Source of the DNA: Mesonia sp. K7
GTDB lineage: Bacteria > Bacteroidota > Bacteroidia > Flavobacteriales > Flavobacteriaceae
DNA length: 53,637 nucleotides
Reading direction: 5' to 3'
Assembly (NCBI RefSeq): GCF_003233725.1
Contig: NZ_QKQV01000015.1
Coordinates: 1-53,637, forward strand
The position numbers and the translations under genes were made by a program. Under the pieces are notes generated by a model. The model did no database searches. It saw only the letters and a list, made by a program, of their open reading frames with translations, and had not been told where the DNA came from. This document shows positions 1 to 9,461 of the stretch, piece after piece (the stretch's first letter is position 1; each line of letters starts with the position of its first letter).

Positions 1-47
1 GGACACCAGACCATACCTTTTCAAAACTCTTTCCCGTTTTGCGAGTG

Positions 48-77
48 CAAATGTATAACTCTTTTTTAATTCGGCAA
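48..77 (-). promoter_or_regulatory. Strong Bacteroidota-type promoter reading left out of the window
   Basis: On the minus strand there is a TTG (75-77), a 19-base spacer and TACATTTG (48-55). This matches the Bacteroidota housekeeping sigma consensus TTG-N17-20-TAnnTTTG and has the same spacing as the tRNA-His promoter in this window. Transcription would begin near position 41 and run off the left edge. The first 40 transcribed bases have no convincing open frame and are GC-richer than the flanking DNA, which hints at a stable RNA (tRNA, SRP RNA or rRNA leader), but too little is present to say which. Confidence 0.7.
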
Positions 78-166
78 GACTTATTTAAAAATAATTTTAC
101 AAAAAATTAAATTTAAGATTTATCGGTTTAAATTTCAGATATTTACAAAAACAAAAAAATCTATCT

Positions 167-514
167 ATGTCTTGGCATTTTATCGTAATGGCTGTTTTAT
201 ATATGCTTGCTGGAATCTATCATTTTATAAACCCTAAGTTTTACACCCGTATCATGCCCAGATTCCTTCCTTATCATAAAACATTGGTTTTATTATCAGG
301 AATAGCTGAAATTGTTTTAGGCATTGGTTTGTTTTTTACAGCAACTCAGAAACTTGCCCTTTACGGAATAATATTTATGCTATTTATTTTCTTTATAGTA
401 CATGTAAACATGTTGACTTCTAAAAAAGCTGGCTTAGGGATACCAAAATGGGTCTTAACATTAAGACTTCTATTACAGTTTGTGCTAATCTATTGGGCGT
501 ATAGTTACCTCTAA
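167..514 (+). CDS. DoxX-like small integral membrane protein
   Basis: The product is 115 residues and almost entirely hydrophobic, with about four membrane helices (near residues 3-20, 38-58, 64-82 and 97-114). The pattern of a first helix, a short loop containing NPKFY, then a helix with GIAEIVLGIGL is typical of DoxX/DoxX-like proteins. These are inner-membrane proteins, some linked to quinone or thiol redox chemistry, mostly uncharacterised. The ATG at 167 is the only sensible start. It lies 66 bases before a DUF819 membrane protein on the same strand and may share its transcript. Family assignment rests on overall shape, so the exact family is uncertain. Confidence 0.75.
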   Translation: MSWHFIVMAVLYMLAGIYHFINPKFYTRIMPRFLPYHKTLVLLSGIAEIVLGIGLFFTATQKLALYGIIFMLFIFFIVHVNMLTSKKAGLGIPKWVLTLRLLLQFVLIYWAYSYL

Positions 515-580
515 AATGATTTCATTTGAAATTAAAATTTCAAGAAATAATAAAGTAATTATATTTGCGAAAACTTTTTG

Positions 581-1840
581 ATGGATAAATCTGCTTTAAT
601 TACAAACGACGCTATTGTTTTTGGAATTCTAATGCTTTTATTGGCATTGGTTTTCTTCACCTCATCTCAAAAATCTGGGTTTTGGTATAAATTCTACAAA
701 ATCATACCTGCTTTATTGATGTGCTATTTACTTCCTGCTATTCTAAGCACTTTGGGAGTTTTTAATGCGGAAGAATCACAATTATACTTTGTAGCAAGTA
801 GGTATTTGCTTCCTGCATCGTTAGTTTTGATGACACTTAGCATCGACTTAAAAGCAGTTTACAACCTTGGGCCAAAAGCCCTAATAATGTTTTTTACAGG
901 AACCGTAGGAATTATTATTGGTGGACCTTTAGCCATATTATTGATTTCTGTTTTTTCTCCTGAAACAGTTGGTGGTGCTGGTCCAGATGCAATATGGAGA
1001 GGTCTTGCTACACTCGCTGGAAGTTGGATTGGTGGCGGAGCTAATCAAGCAGCGATGCTGGAAATTTTTAAATACAACCCTGAAAAATACGGCGGAATGG
1101 TATTCGTTGATATCGTAGTTGCTAATATTTGGATGGCCATTATTTTAATGGGTATTGACAAAACCAATAAAATAGACAAATGGCTTAAAGCAGATTCTTC
1201 TGCCATATCAGAATTAAAACAAAAAGTAATCAACTTTACAGAAAGTATTACCAAAAACCCAACTTTATCCGATTACATGGTGATGCTAGGACTGGCTTTT
1301 GGTGCCGTAGGGATTGCTCATTTTAGTGCCGATGAAATCTCTCTATTTTTACAAAATAACTTTGAGATTTTTAACGACAAGAGCTCTGCTTTTTCATCTT
1401 TCACCTCTACTTTCTTCTGGATGATTACCATTGCAACCTTTATCGGAATTATCCTTTCGTTTACAAAAGCCAGAAATTATGAAGGTGCTGGCGCAAGTAA
1501 AATAGGTAGTATATTTATCTATATTTTGGTCGCTACTATTGGTATGAAAATGGACTTATTAATGATTTTTGACAATCCTGGTTTAATTGCAATTGGTTTG
1601 GTCTGGATGAGCATTCATGCAATTTTATTAATAGTGGTTGCCAAACTCATCAAAGCTCCTTACTTTTTCTTAGCAGTTGGCAGCCAAGCGAACGTTGGTG
1701 GAGCCGCTTCTGCACCAGTTGTTGCAGCAGCTTTTCACCCGTCATTGGCGACGGTTGGCGTGCTATTAGCCGTTTTGGGTTATGTGGTCGGAACTTGGGC
1801 CGCTTATCTTTGTGCCGTTTTAATGGAAATGGCTTCTTAA
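581..1840 (+). CDS. DUF819 family membrane protein
   Basis: This is a polytopic inner-membrane protein of 419 residues with roughly ten or more hydrophobic helices. The segments GSWIGGGANQAAM (about residues 147-159) and the C-terminal VGSQANVGGAASAPVVAAAF are glycine/alanine-rich re-entrant-like motifs characteristic of the DUF819 (YjcL-like) family, whose substrate is unknown but which resembles secondary transporters. I start it at the ATG at 581; the adjacent upstream TTG at 578 adds one residue and is less likely. A TATATTTG promoter-like box lies at 560-567, close to the start, without a clear -33 element. The gene is followed after 14 bases by a lipoprotein gene. Confidence 0.85.
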   Translation: MDKSALITNDAIVFGILMLLLALVFFTSSQKSGFWYKFYKIIPALLMCYLLPAILSTLGVFNAEESQLYFVASRYLLPASLVLMTLSIDLKAVYNLGPKALIMFFTGTVGIIIGGPLAILLISVFSPETVGGAGPDAIWRGLATLAGSWIGGGANQAAMLEIFKYNPEKYGGMVFVDIVVANIWMAIILMGIDKTNKIDKWLKADSSAISELKQKVINFTESITKNPTLSDYMVMLGLAFGAVGIAHFSADEISLFLQNNFEIFNDKSSAFSSFTSTFFWMITIATFIGIILSFTKARNYEGAGASKIGSIFIYILVATIGMKMDLLMIFDNPGLIAIGLVWMSIHAILLIVVAKLIKAPYFFLAVGSQANVGGAASAPVVAAAFHPSLATVGVLLAVLGYVVGTWAAYLCAVLMEMAS

Positions 1841-1854
1841 AAATTCAATTTAAA

Positions 1855-2580
1855 ATGAAAAAAATACTTGTCGCAATAGCGATTTTCTCGGTGGTTGCTT
1901 GTCAACATAAAGAAGTAAATCTTACCGTTTCCGGAAATATCAAAGGTTTGAAAAAAGGAAAACTTTTCCTTCAAAAAGTGGTCGATACAGCTTTGGTAGA
2001 CATAGACTCTATTGATGTTTATGGCGATGAAAACTATACGTTAGAAGCCTATATCAAAGAGCCCGAACTCATGTTTTTATACCTCGACAAAATAGATGGT
2101 CAGCGCAATGACGATGTGATTAGCTTTTTCGCTGAAAGCGGAATGATGACCATCAACTCTAAAGTTGATAATTTTACACAAAACGCTAAAATCACAGGGT
2201 CAAAAAATCAAGAGCTTTTAGAAGAATACACTAAAATGATGAGACGCTTTAACGATGCAAATCTCGATTTGTTTAAGGAAAATTTCGATGCTCAGAAATC
2301 TGGTAGTGAAGATAGTATTTTAGCGGTTGAAAAAAAGTACGAAAACAACCTTCGTCGCAAGTATTTATATTCGGTAAATTTTGCGATCCAGCACAAAGAC
2401 AAAGAAGTTGCCCCTTTTATTATTCTTTCGGAAGTTTTTGATGCAAACATCAAATATTTAGATACCGTTTATAAATCTTTAGATAAGAACATTCAGAAAT
2501 CTAAATACGGTAAAGAATTAAAAGATTTAATAAAAGAGCAGAAAAAGCTCCATAAATTAGACGAAAAAGTAAGTGAATAA
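1855..2580 (+). CDS. DUF4369-type lipoprotein without a thioredoxin domain
   Basis: The 241-residue product begins with a lipoprotein signal (MKKILVAIAIFSVVAC; Cys 16 would be lipidated). Residues about 22-120 match the DUF4369 pattern VSGNIKGLKKGKLFLQKVVD...IDSIDV. In Bacteroidota this domain normally precedes an AhpC/TSA-type thioredoxin domain; here the rest is a charged, helical region and no CxxC is present, so it is a stand-alone version. An upstream in-frame extension to 1795 would add 20 residues in front of the signal peptide and overlap the DUF819 gene, so the ATG at 1855 is preferred. Role unknown; probably periplasmic-facing outer- or inner-membrane lipoprotein. It converges on dnaK across a shared terminator. 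Confidence 0.8.
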   Translation: MKKILVAIAIFSVVACQHKEVNLTVSGNIKGLKKGKLFLQKVVDTALVDIDSIDVYGDENYTLEAYIKEPELMFLYLDKIDGQRNDDVISFFAESGMMTINSKVDNFTQNAKITGSKNQELLEEYTKMMRRFNDANLDLFKENFDAQKSGSEDSILAVEKKYENNLRRKYLYSVNFAIQHKDKEVAPFIILSEVFDANIKYLDTVYKSLDKNIQKSKYGKELKDLIKEQKKLHKLDEKVSE

Positions 2581-2610
2581 AAAAAGCTCGGAAAATTTCC
2601 GAGCTTTTTT
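2581..2610. terminator. Bidirectional terminator between lipoprotein gene and dnaK
   Basis: A perfect inverted repeat (AAAAAGCTCGGAAA pairing with TTTCCGAGCTTTTT) with A- and T-runs at its ends. It lies between the converging lipoprotein gene and dnaK and can work for both. Confidence 0.85.
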
Positions 2611-2630
2611 GTTTATAGGATAAAGTGATC

Positions 2631-4538
2631 TTACTTCACTTCTTCGAAATCGACGTCTTCGACATCATTTCCTTCTTTGCTATCTCCTGAAGATTGACCT
2701 GCATCTTGCCCATTTGCTCCTGCTTGTTGTGCATCGGCTTGAGCTTTATACATTTCTTCAGAAACTGTTTTCCAAGTTTCGTTTAGCTTTTCCAAAGCTG
2801 GTTCAATCTTTTCTATTTCCTTGGTTTCGTATGCTTTTTTCAATTCTTCTAAAGCATCTTCTACTGGTTTTTTCTTATCGTCAGAAAGCTTATCTCCAAA
2901 CTCTTTTAGTTGCTTTTCGGTTTGGAAAATCATCGCATCAGCTTCATTAAGCTTATCAACTTTTTCTTTTGCTTTTTTATCTGCGTCTGCATTTGCTTCC
3001 GCTTCAGCTTTCATTTTGTTGATTTCTTCTTCGGTTAAACCGGAAGAAGCTTCAATTCTGATATCCTGGGATTTTCCTGTTGCTTTGTCTGTAGCGCTTA
3101 CTTTAATGATTCCGTTGGCATCGATATCAAAAGTCACTTCAATTTGCGGCGTTCCTCTTTGTGCTGGCGGAATACCATCTAAGTGGAATCTACCAATCGT
3201 TTTGTTATCTGCCGCCATCGGACGTTCTCCTTGCAACACGTGTATTTCTACCGAAGGCTGATTGTCTGCCGCTGTCGAGAAAATCTGTGATTTCTTGGTA
3301 GGAATTGTTGTATTTGCTTCAATCAGTTTGGTATTTACACCACCCATGGTTTCAATTCCTAACGAAAGTGGTGTTACATCCAACAACAATACATCTTTAA
3401 CATCACCGGTTAAAACACCCCCTTGAATTGCAGCTCCAAGCGAAACTACCTCATCTGGATTTACACCTTTACTCGGTTTTTTATTGAAGAATTTCTCTAC
3501 CGCTTCTTGCACTGCAGGAATACGTGTAGAACCTCCTACTAAAATCACCTCGTCGATATCACTTTTACTCAATCCGGCAGCTTTTAGTGCTTTTTCACAA
3601 GGAGCAATCGTTCTTTTTACCAAATCAGCTATCAATTGCTCAAATTTTGCTCTTGATAAAGAACGCACCAAGTGTTTTGGCCCTGTTGCCGTCGCTGTGA
3701 TATACGGCAAGTTAATTTCTGTATTGGTAGAAGATGACAACTCGATTTTTGCTTTTTCAGCAGCTTCTTTTAGACGTTGTAAAGCTAAAGGATCTTTTCT
3801 TAAATCGATATCCTCTTCTCCTTTAAACTCTTCTGCTAACCAATCGATGATTTTCTCATCGACATCGTCACCACCCAAATGCGTATCACCATCGGTAGCT
3901 AAAACTTCAAACACACCATCTCCTAATTCTAAGATAGAAACGTCGTGTGTACCACCACCAAAGTCAAACACGACAATCTTTTGGTCTTGACTTTTCTTAT
4001 CCAAACCATAAGCCAAAGCTGCTGCAGTTGGCTCGTTGATAATTCTTCTTACCTTCAAACCAGCAATTTCACCAGCTTCTTTGGTTGCTTGACGCTGAGA
4101 ATCGTTAAAATATGCAGGAACGGTAATCACCGCCTCTGTCACATCTTGACCTAAATAATCTTCTGCTGTTTTCTTCATTTTCTGAAGAATCATTGCCGAA
4201 ATTTCTTGTGGTGTATATAAACGTCCATCGATATCTACTCTTGGCGTGTCGTTGTCTCCTTTTACCACTTTGTAAGCAACTCTACCTGCTTCTCTTTCAG
4301 ATTCAGAGAATTTGTTCCCCATAAATCTTTTGATAGACGAAATCGTCTTTTGCGGATTGGTTACTGCTTGTCTTTTTGCAGGATCACCAACTTTCATTTC
4401 GCCACCTTCTACAAATGCTACTACAGAAGGCGTTGTGCGTTTTCCTTCGGCGTTTGGAATTACTACAGGCTCGTTTCCTTCCATCACAGAAACACAAGAG
4501 TTGGTTGTTCCTAAATCTATACCTATAATCTTACTCAT
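2631..4538 (-). CDS. dnaK: Chaperone DnaK (Hsp70)
   Basis: A full-length 635-residue Hsp70. The N-terminal ATPase domain carries the phosphate-1 motif [10 protein letters not shown] (about residue 6), [17 protein letters not shown] (about 145), [24 protein letters not shown] and [14 protein letters not shown]; the interdomain linker [19 protein letters not shown] follows near 385, then the substrate-binding domain and a helical lid ending in an acidic tail (EDVDFEEVK). With DnaJ and GrpE it folds and protects cytosolic proteins by ATP-driven cycles. dnaJ and grpE are not next to it. Its upstream region (4539-4640) has a palindrome also found in a related form before hsp20 and a sigma-54-like sequence, suggesting stress control. 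Confidence 0.98.
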   Translation of the reverse strand: MSKIIGIDLGTTNSCVSVMEGNEPVVIPNAEGKRTTPSVVAFVEGGEMKVGDPAKRQAVTNPQKTISSIKRFMGNKFSESEREAGRVAYKVVKGDNDTPRVDIDGRLYTPQEISAMILQKMKKTAEDYLGQDVTEAVITVPAYFNDSQRQATKEAGEIAGLKVRRIINEPTAAALAYGLDKKSQDQKIVVFDFGGGTHDVSILELGDGVFEVLATDGDTHLGGDDVDEKIIDWLAEEFKGEEDIDLRKDPLALQRLKEAAEKAKIELSSSTNTEINLPYITATATGPKHLVRSLSRAKFEQLIADLVKRTIAPCEKALKAAGLSKSDIDEVILVGGSTRIPAVQEAVEKFFNKKPSKGVNPDEVVSLGAAIQGGVLTGDVKDVLLLDVTPLSLGIETMGGVNTKLIEANTTIPTKKSQIFSTAADNQPSVEIHVLQGERPMAADNKTIGRFHLDGIPPAQRGTPQIEVTFDIDANGIIKVSATDKATGKSQDIRIEASSGLTEEEINKMKAEAEANADADKKAKEKVDKLNEADAMIFQTEKQLKEFGDKLSDDKKKPVEDALEELKKAYETKEIEKIEPALEKLNETWKTVSEEMYKAQADAQQAGANGQDAGQSSGDSKEGNDVEDVDFEEVK

Positions 4539-4581
4539 AATTTATATTTTGTTTTTATTTTTTTATTTTCGATTAGAAATA

Positions 4582-4622
4582 GTCAATGATTGTGCCAGTA
4601 GAATGAATATGACAGGTTGTCA
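4582..4622 (-). promoter_or_regulatory. Putative stress-response control region of dnaK
   Basis: Two elements lie upstream of dnaK. At 4610-4622 is the perfect inverted repeat TGACA-GGT-TGTCA. At 4582-4597, read on the minus strand, is TGGCAC-N5-TTGA, which fits the sigma-54 -24/-12 form except that the final C is A; a start about 12 bases further would leave a leader of about 30 bases. Similar TGnCA...TTGnC boxes occur before hsp20 (48011-48055). Whether the palindrome is an operator or part of a promoter for an alternative sigma factor cannot be decided from sequence. Confidence 0.5.
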
Positions 4623-4701
4623 GAATTATTTACGAAAAATAAATTATGTCTTGTAGAGATATCCCGATTTTTCTTAGATATTTGTGTAAAATTGCTTCTG
4701 T

Positions 4702-6141
4702 ATGGATAATAAAGAAATGATTAGTGTTTTTGATATGCTCAAAATTGGAGTTGGGCCTTCCAGTTCGCATACTTTAGGACCTTGGAAAGCTGCTTTACGA
4801 TGGATTGACGAGCTCAAAGGTACTAGTCGTTTTGAGACGATTGTTGGTTTAAAAGTAGACCTTTACGGTTCGCTTTCCCTTACAGGAAAAGGTCACGCCA
4901 CCGATATTGCTTCAGTATTAGGCCTGTGCGGTTTTGACCCTGTTACGTTTGATGTTTCGATTATCGACAGTACAATAGATTACATTAAAAACGAAAATAA
5001 ACTTCACCTCAATCAAGAAAAGGAGGTCAAGTTTGATTTTCAAGAAGATATTACCTTCCATAAAAAGTTTTTACCTTTTCATCCGAATGGAATTAAATTT
5101 AAAGCACTGTTAAATGACGGAAAAACCACCTCTTCTACTTTCTATTCTATTGGTGGTGGTTTTGTGGTAAAAGAAGAAAGAAAAAATGCCAAAAAGAAAA
5201 ACAAAGCTTTTCAATCGTTTCCTTACAGCATAGAAAAAGCAACTGATTTGGTAGAATTTTGTTTGGAAAACGATAAATCGATTCCCGAAATAGTCCTGGA
5301 AAATGAACGAACACTTCGCACCGATGAAGAAATCGATAACGGACTCAAAGCTATTTGGCAAGTTATGTTAGAATCGGCTTACGAAGGTTGTCACACTGAT
5401 GGTATTTTACCTGGTGGGCTGAAAGTACAACGCCGCGCCAAAGGAATGCATGATAACTTAATGGCAAATAGCCAACAAGCTTATAATAACCCTGAAGAAT
5501 GGATTGACGCCATCAGGAATACGGAAGTAAAATTTAGACAGATTTTAAAGTGGGTAAGTTGTTTTGGTATAAGTGTAAACGAAGTGAATGCCGCTTTAGG
5601 AAGAGTAGTTACCGCTCCAACTAACGGAAGCGCAGGAACAGTTCCTGCGGTGATGTTGTATTATATGACCATCGAAAATCACAATGCGGGTTTTAAAGAG
5701 CTTAAAGAGTTTATGCTTGTTGCCGGAATTATAGGAAGTCTCTTTAAAAAAGGGGCTACGATTTCTGCTGCGATGGGAGGTTGCCAAGCAGAAATAGGAG
5801 TTTCTTCTGCTATGGCTGCCGGCGGATTAGCCCATTTGTTAGGCGGTTCTGTAGAGCAAATTTTAGTTGCTAGCGAAATCGCCATGGAACACCATTTAGG
5901 TTTAACCTGTGACCCTATTGCTGGTTTGGTGCAGGTACCTTGTATCGAAAGAAATGCGATGGGAGCTATCAAGGCCATCAATGCTGCAGAAATAGCTTTA
6001 GAAACTGACGTTACTAAAGTTAAAGTCCCTTTGGATAAAGTTATTGAAACCATGTGGGAAACTGCTAAAGACATGAACACCAAGTACAAAGAAACTTCTG
6101 AAGGCGGCTTAGCTGTTCAAGTGAATATGAGTGATTGCTAA
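4702..6141 (+). CDS. sdaA: L-serine ammonia-lyase (iron-sulfur type)
   Basis: This 479-residue enzyme deaminates L-serine to pyruvate and ammonia. It is the single-chain type: the beta domain comes first ([21 protein letters not shown], residues 7-27) and the alpha domain follows (from about 190, with [20 protein letters not shown] and [14 protein letters not shown]). The alpha-domain cysteines in [15 protein letters not shown] and QVPCIE are the expected [4Fe-4S] ligands. The chain ends in ...NMSDC, the C-terminal cysteine that in the Legionella enzyme folds back onto the active-site cluster. It stands alone between dnaK and mazG, divergent from dnaK. Confidence 0.95.
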   Translation: MDNKEMISVFDMLKIGVGPSSSHTLGPWKAALRWIDELKGTSRFETIVGLKVDLYGSLSLTGKGHATDIASVLGLCGFDPVTFDVSIIDSTIDYIKNENKLHLNQEKEVKFDFQEDITFHKKFLPFHPNGIKFKALLNDGKTTSSTFYSIGGGFVVKEERKNAKKKNKAFQSFPYSIEKATDLVEFCLENDKSIPEIVLENERTLRTDEEIDNGLKAIWQVMLESAYEGCHTDGILPGGLKVQRRAKGMHDNLMANSQQAYNNPEEWIDAIRNTEVKFRQILKWVSCFGISVNEVNAALGRVVTAPTNGSAGTVPAVMLYYMTIENHNAGFKELKEFMLVAGIIGSLFKKGATISAAMGGCQAEIGVSSAMAAGGLAHLLGGSVEQILVASEIAMEHHLGLTCDPIAGLVQVPCIERNAMGAIKAINAAEIALETDVTKVKVPLDKVIETMWETAKDMNTKYKETSEGGLAVQVNMSDC

Positions 6142-6154
6142 ATTAGTCAAATCT

Positions 6155-6928
6155 TTAATACCTCTTTGCCTCCTCCCAAAAAATATCCATTTCTGTGAGG
6201 GTCATTTCACTTAGTGGCTTATTGATTTCTTGTGATTTTTGCTCTAAATACTGAAAACGTTTGATGAACTTTTTGTTGGTTTTCTCTAAAGCATTTTCTG
6301 GATTGACTTTTAAGAATCGAGCGTAGTTGATCATGCTGAACAATACATCGCCAAACTCATTTTCGATATTTTCTTGATGACCGTTTTTTATTTCGGCATC
6401 TAATTCTAAAAGCTCTTCTTTTACTTTTTCAAAAACTTGGTGTGGCTCTTCCCAATCAAAACCAACGCCAGCCACTTTATCTTGTATCCTATTGGCTTTT
6501 ACCATTGCCGGTAGTGATCTCGGCACACCCTGCAATACACTTTTCTTCCCTTCTTTGAGTTTTAACTTTTCCCAATTTTGTTTCACTTCTTCTTCATCAG
6601 CCACAACCACATCGCCATAAATGTGCGGATGCCTATCTATGAGTTTGTCACAAATACTATTGGCAACATCTGCTACATCAAAATTTTGGGTTTCGCTTCC
6701 TATTTTGGCATAAAACACAATGTGCAACAACAAATCTCCCAATTCTTTTTTCACTTCTTCTAAGTCATTATCAAGAATGGCATCTCCCAGTTCGTAGGTT
6801 TCTTCTATGGTAAGATGACGTAAACTTTGTAAGGTTTGCTTTCTGTCCCACGGGCATTTTTCCCGCAATTCATCCATAATGGTAAGTAAGCGATCAAAAG
6901 CTTGTAATTGTTGCTGGCGAGTATTCAT
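6155..6928 (-). CDS. mazG: Nucleoside triphosphate pyrophosphohydrolase MazG
   Basis: The 257-residue product has the classic tandem MazG fold. It hydrolyses (d)NTPs to NMP and pyrophosphate and is thought to clear abnormal nucleotides and modulate the stringent response. Domain one holds CPWDRKQTLQSLRHLTIEETYEL with the metal-binding ExxE and the following KKELGDLLLH; domain two holds KEELLELDAEI and ENEFGDVLFS. I place the start at the ATG at 6928 (MNTRQQQLQAFDRL); an upstream TTG at 6952 would add eight unlikely residues. A terminator separates it from the upstream co-oriented gene, so it probably has its own promoter. Confidence 0.95.
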   Translation of the reverse strand: MNTRQQQLQAFDRLLTIMDELREKCPWDRKQTLQSLRHLTIEETYELGDAILDNDLEEVKKELGDLLLHIVFYAKIGSETQNFDVADVANSICDKLIDRHPHIYGDVVVADEEEVKQNWEKLKLKEGKKSVLQGVPRSLPAMVKANRIQDKVAGVGFDWEEPHQVFEKVKEELLELDAEIKNGHQENIENEFGDVLFSMINYARFLKVNPENALEKTNKKFIKRFQYLEQKSQEINKPLSEMTLTEMDIFWEEAKRY

Positions 6929-6971
6929 AAATTTATGATTTTGACACCACAAAGGTAATGGCTTTGTATAA

Positions 6972-7001
6972 AAAAATCCGAAACTCTAGTCTCGGATTTT
7001 T
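6972..7001 (-). terminator. Terminator after the chalcone-isomerase-like gene
   Basis: Inverted repeat AAAAATCCGA ... TCGGATTTTT with a 10-base loop and flanking A/T runs. It is just past the stop of the minus-strand gene ending at 7025 and before mazG. Confidence 0.75.
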
Positions 7002-7024
7002 GTTTTATTTCGCTTTAAGTGGAA

Positions 7025-7594
7025 TTATTTACCTAACATATCTTCTTTGAGGTCATCGTCGGCTGGTTTTGGACAAAACCAAATTCCGAAAAGTGCTTTT
7101 TTAAACTCCATCCCTTCGATCACACCTTCTTCTTTACCATTTTTATAAGCAACGGTCCCTCTACCTGGTTGATAAGTGATATCAAATACGTCTCCCTTTT
7201 TTATTTCTTCTTCAAAAAACGCCAGGAACTTGTTGAGTTCATTTCGAATTGGTTCAATATTGCCCTTGGTAGATTTCTCTAATCCTTCCAATACGGCATC
7301 TGTCATCTTTTCGCTGGTCACCATACCTGATACAATTTGTAAACGAACTGCCATGGCCTGATCGCTGTTTATCACTTCATCTGCGTTTGAAGTTTTTGTG
7401 GTTAAATACAAGCCTGCAGCGTATAAGTCTATCCAAAACTTTTCGCGCATTCCTGCTCCGTTCAAATCCATTTTGTGCTTTCCGAAAGTTAATGAATTTG
7501 GTAAAGTAACGTCACCTACTTTAGTCTGCCCGTAGGAAAAAGGTATCATTCCTATCAAGGCAATCATCATTGCTAATTTTTTCATAATCTTCAT
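7025..7594 (-). CDS. Exported chalcone-isomerase-like protein
   Basis: A 189-residue protein with a signal peptide (hydrophobic stretch then SYGQT; cleavage near residue 23). The mature part has VGDVTLPNSLTFG, FWIDLYAAGLYL and YQPGRGTVAYKNG...FKKALFGIWFCPKP, the signature of the chalcone isomerase-like fold (CHI-like domain) found in many Gram-negative periplasmic proteins. These bacterial members are not known to act on flavonoids; some CHI-fold relatives bind fatty acids. The ATG at 7585 is an alternative start that keeps the signal peptide. It is a single-gene unit with a terminator 24 bases after it. Confidence 0.85.
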   Translation of the reverse strand: MKIMKKLAMMIALIGMIPFSYGQTKVGDVTLPNSLTFGKHKMDLNGAGMREKFWIDLYAAGLYLTTKTSNADEVINSDQAMAVRLQIVSGMVTSEKMTDAVLEGLEKSTKGNIEPIRNELNKFLAFFEEEIKKGDVFDITYQPGRGTVAYKNGKEEGVIEGMEFKKALFGIWFCPKPADDDLKEDMLGK

Positions 7595-7613
7595 AATTTG
7601 ATGTTCTAAGATA

Positions 7614-8531
7614 TTAATTTTTTTGTTTCAATCGATATAAGGTTGCATTTAATTCAAACCCCAACAGTAAAATATTTGCATTTAACCAAATATATAACAA
7701 GAATATTAAAAGTGCCCCTATCGATCCGTAAAGCTCGTTGTACTGACTGAAATTTTCGATGTAAATCGAAAATAAAAACGAAGTCAATAAAATCAATAAT
7801 GTCGTAAATATTGCTCCTACAGAAAAATATCTCGATTCTTTCCCTTCTTTTGTTCCAAAATAGTATAAAACACAAACCGAATTGAATATCATCATAATAA
7901 AAACGACATATCTTCCTATGTTCACCCATGTTATAGTATCAGAAAATATGCCAATATTTTTTAGGTCTTCTATGATATAGGTAAAATAGAAAATGAGGAT
8001 AACCGAAACGAAGAGCATTGCCGTAATAATGAGTGACACACCAAGTGCTACTAAATATTGCCGTATGATAGATCTGTTGATGTATGTGTGGTAAGAAAAC
8101 TCAAAGCCTGTGAAAATTGCATTTACTCCATTTGCCATCAAAAACATCGATAAGAAAAACACAAAAGAAAGTAAGCCCGCTCTTGGTGTAGCAACGATAT
8201 CTCTAAAAATCCCTCCAATATATGAGGTCTGTGGTGGCAAAAAAGATTCAATAAAAAGCATGACTTTTAACTGAAAGTCATCGATAAACCAAACGAATGG
8301 AATCAGGTTAAGCATAAATAACAAAAACGGAAAAATCGCTACAAAAAAACTATAGGCAATCGAACTCGCTCTTGTAGAAAATGTGCCTTCGACAATTCCT
8401 ACGGCATATAATTTGATCAAATCGAAAAAAGACAAACCTTCTAAACCTGGTAGCTTCCAGCTTTGTGCTTTTTGTCTTAATTTGACTAAAAAGCGTTTAA
8501 AAGAAGTTTTATTTTTTCTGGTTTTAGCCAT
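7614..8531 (-). CDS. YihY/BrkB family inner-membrane protein
   Basis: A 305-residue membrane protein with about six helices. The region SIAYSFFVAIFPFLLFMLNLIPF and the later GSIGALLIFLLYIWLNANILLLGFELNA are hallmarks of the YihY/BrkB family (once mislabelled RNase BN). Function is unresolved; roles in transport have been proposed. The N-terminus is strongly basic and cytoplasmic. Its start codon overlaps the nadC stop by one base (TAATG arrangement), so it is translationally linked to nadC. Confidence 0.9.
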   Translation of the reverse strand: MAKTRKNKTSFKRFLVKLRQKAQSWKLPGLEGLSFFDLIKLYAVGIVEGTFSTRASSIAYSFFVAIFPFLLFMLNLIPFVWFIDDFQLKVMLFIESFLPPQTSYIGGIFRDIVATPRAGLLSFVFFLSMFLMANGVNAIFTGFEFSYHTYINRSIIRQYLVALGVSLIITAMLFVSVILIFYFTYIIEDLKNIGIFSDTITWVNIGRYVVFIMMIFNSVCVLYYFGTKEGKESRYFSVGAIFTTLLILLTSFLFSIYIENFSQYNELYGSIGALLIFLLYIWLNANILLLGFELNATLYRLKQKN

Positions 8532-9391
8532 TAATCAACCGCTTTTAGGCTTAAATCTAAATTGGAAACCGAATGTGTTAAAGCACCACTCGAGATATAA
8601 TCTACCCCGCATTCTGCATAACTCCTTGCTCTTTCTAAAGTGATTCCTCCACTCGATTCGGTTTGACATTGGTTACCAATAAGCTTTACTGCTTCCCGTG
8701 TTTGTTCAGGTGTAAAATTATCGATTAGGATTCTGTGAATGCCATCACTTTGCAGTATTTCCCTAATTTCATCAAGATTTCTAGCTTCTACAATTATTTT
8801 TAAATCTAAATTGTTTTCCTTCAAATAATTTTGAGTTTTTTCAATCGCTTTAGTAATTCCACCGGCAAAATCGATATGGTTATCTTTGAGCATCACCATA
8901 TCATAGAGCGCAAAACGATGGTTTTCGCCTCCTCCTATTTTTACTGCCCATTTTTCTAGAGCTCTAATTCCAGGAGTGGTTTTACGAGTATCCAGCACTT
9001 TGGTTTTGGTACCTTCCAACAATTTAGCAAATTCGTTAGCCTTGGTAGCAATTGCACTCATACGTTGCATGGCATTGAGTACCAACCGCTCTGCTTTTAA
9101 AATCGATTGGCTACTTCCCGAAACATAAAAAACGATATCGCCATACTTTACGGTATCACCTTCGTTGAGCAAGGTTTCTACCTGTAAATTTTTATCCACG
9201 TAAGTGAAGACTTTTTGGGCAAATTCTATCCCAGCGATGATGCCCGCTTCTTTTACGAGTAGTTTTGCTTTTCCCTTCGCTTCCGCTGGAATGCAAGCCA
9301 ACGAACTGTGATCCCCATCGCCCACATCTTCACGAATGGCATTTTGTATGATTATTTTTATTTCTTTATCGAATTGTTCTTGAGTAATCAT
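8531..9391 (-). CDS. nadC: Nicotinate-nucleotide pyrophosphorylase (carboxylating)
   Basis: The 286-residue enzyme converts quinolinate and PRPP to nicotinate mononucleotide, CO2 and pyrophosphate in de novo NAD synthesis. Diagnostic segments include REDVGDGDHSSLACIP, ERLVLNAMQRMSAIAT, LDTRKTTPGIRALEKWAVKIGGGENHRFALYDMVMLKDNH and the C-terminal SSGGITLERARSYAECGVDYISSGALTHSV. nadA and nadB are not in the window. It is divergent from rlmH and precedes the YihY gene with a one-base overlap. Confidence 0.97.
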   Translation of the reverse strand: MITQEQFDKEIKIIIQNAIREDVGDGDHSSLACIPAEAKGKAKLLVKEAGIIAGIEFAQKVFTYVDKNLQVETLLNEGDTVKYGDIVFYVSGSSQSILKAERLVLNAMQRMSAIATKANEFAKLLEGTKTKVLDTRKTTPGIRALEKWAVKIGGGENHRFALYDMVMLKDNHIDFAGGITKAIEKTQNYLKENNLDLKIIVEARNLDEIREILQSDGIHRILIDNFTPEQTREAVKLIGNQCQTESSGGITLERARSYAECGVDYISSGALTHSVSNLDLSLKAVD

Positions 9392-9461
9392 TATTTTCGT
9401 ATATATTTCTTACACTAAAGTATAATTTTTATAGAAATATCAGTCAATTTATTTACAATTC

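Noticed and set aside
2714-4154. Several long open frames on the plus strand opposite dnaK
   Set aside because: They are antisense shadows of dnaK; low-complexity translations and no start signals, while dnaK is full length and clearly real.
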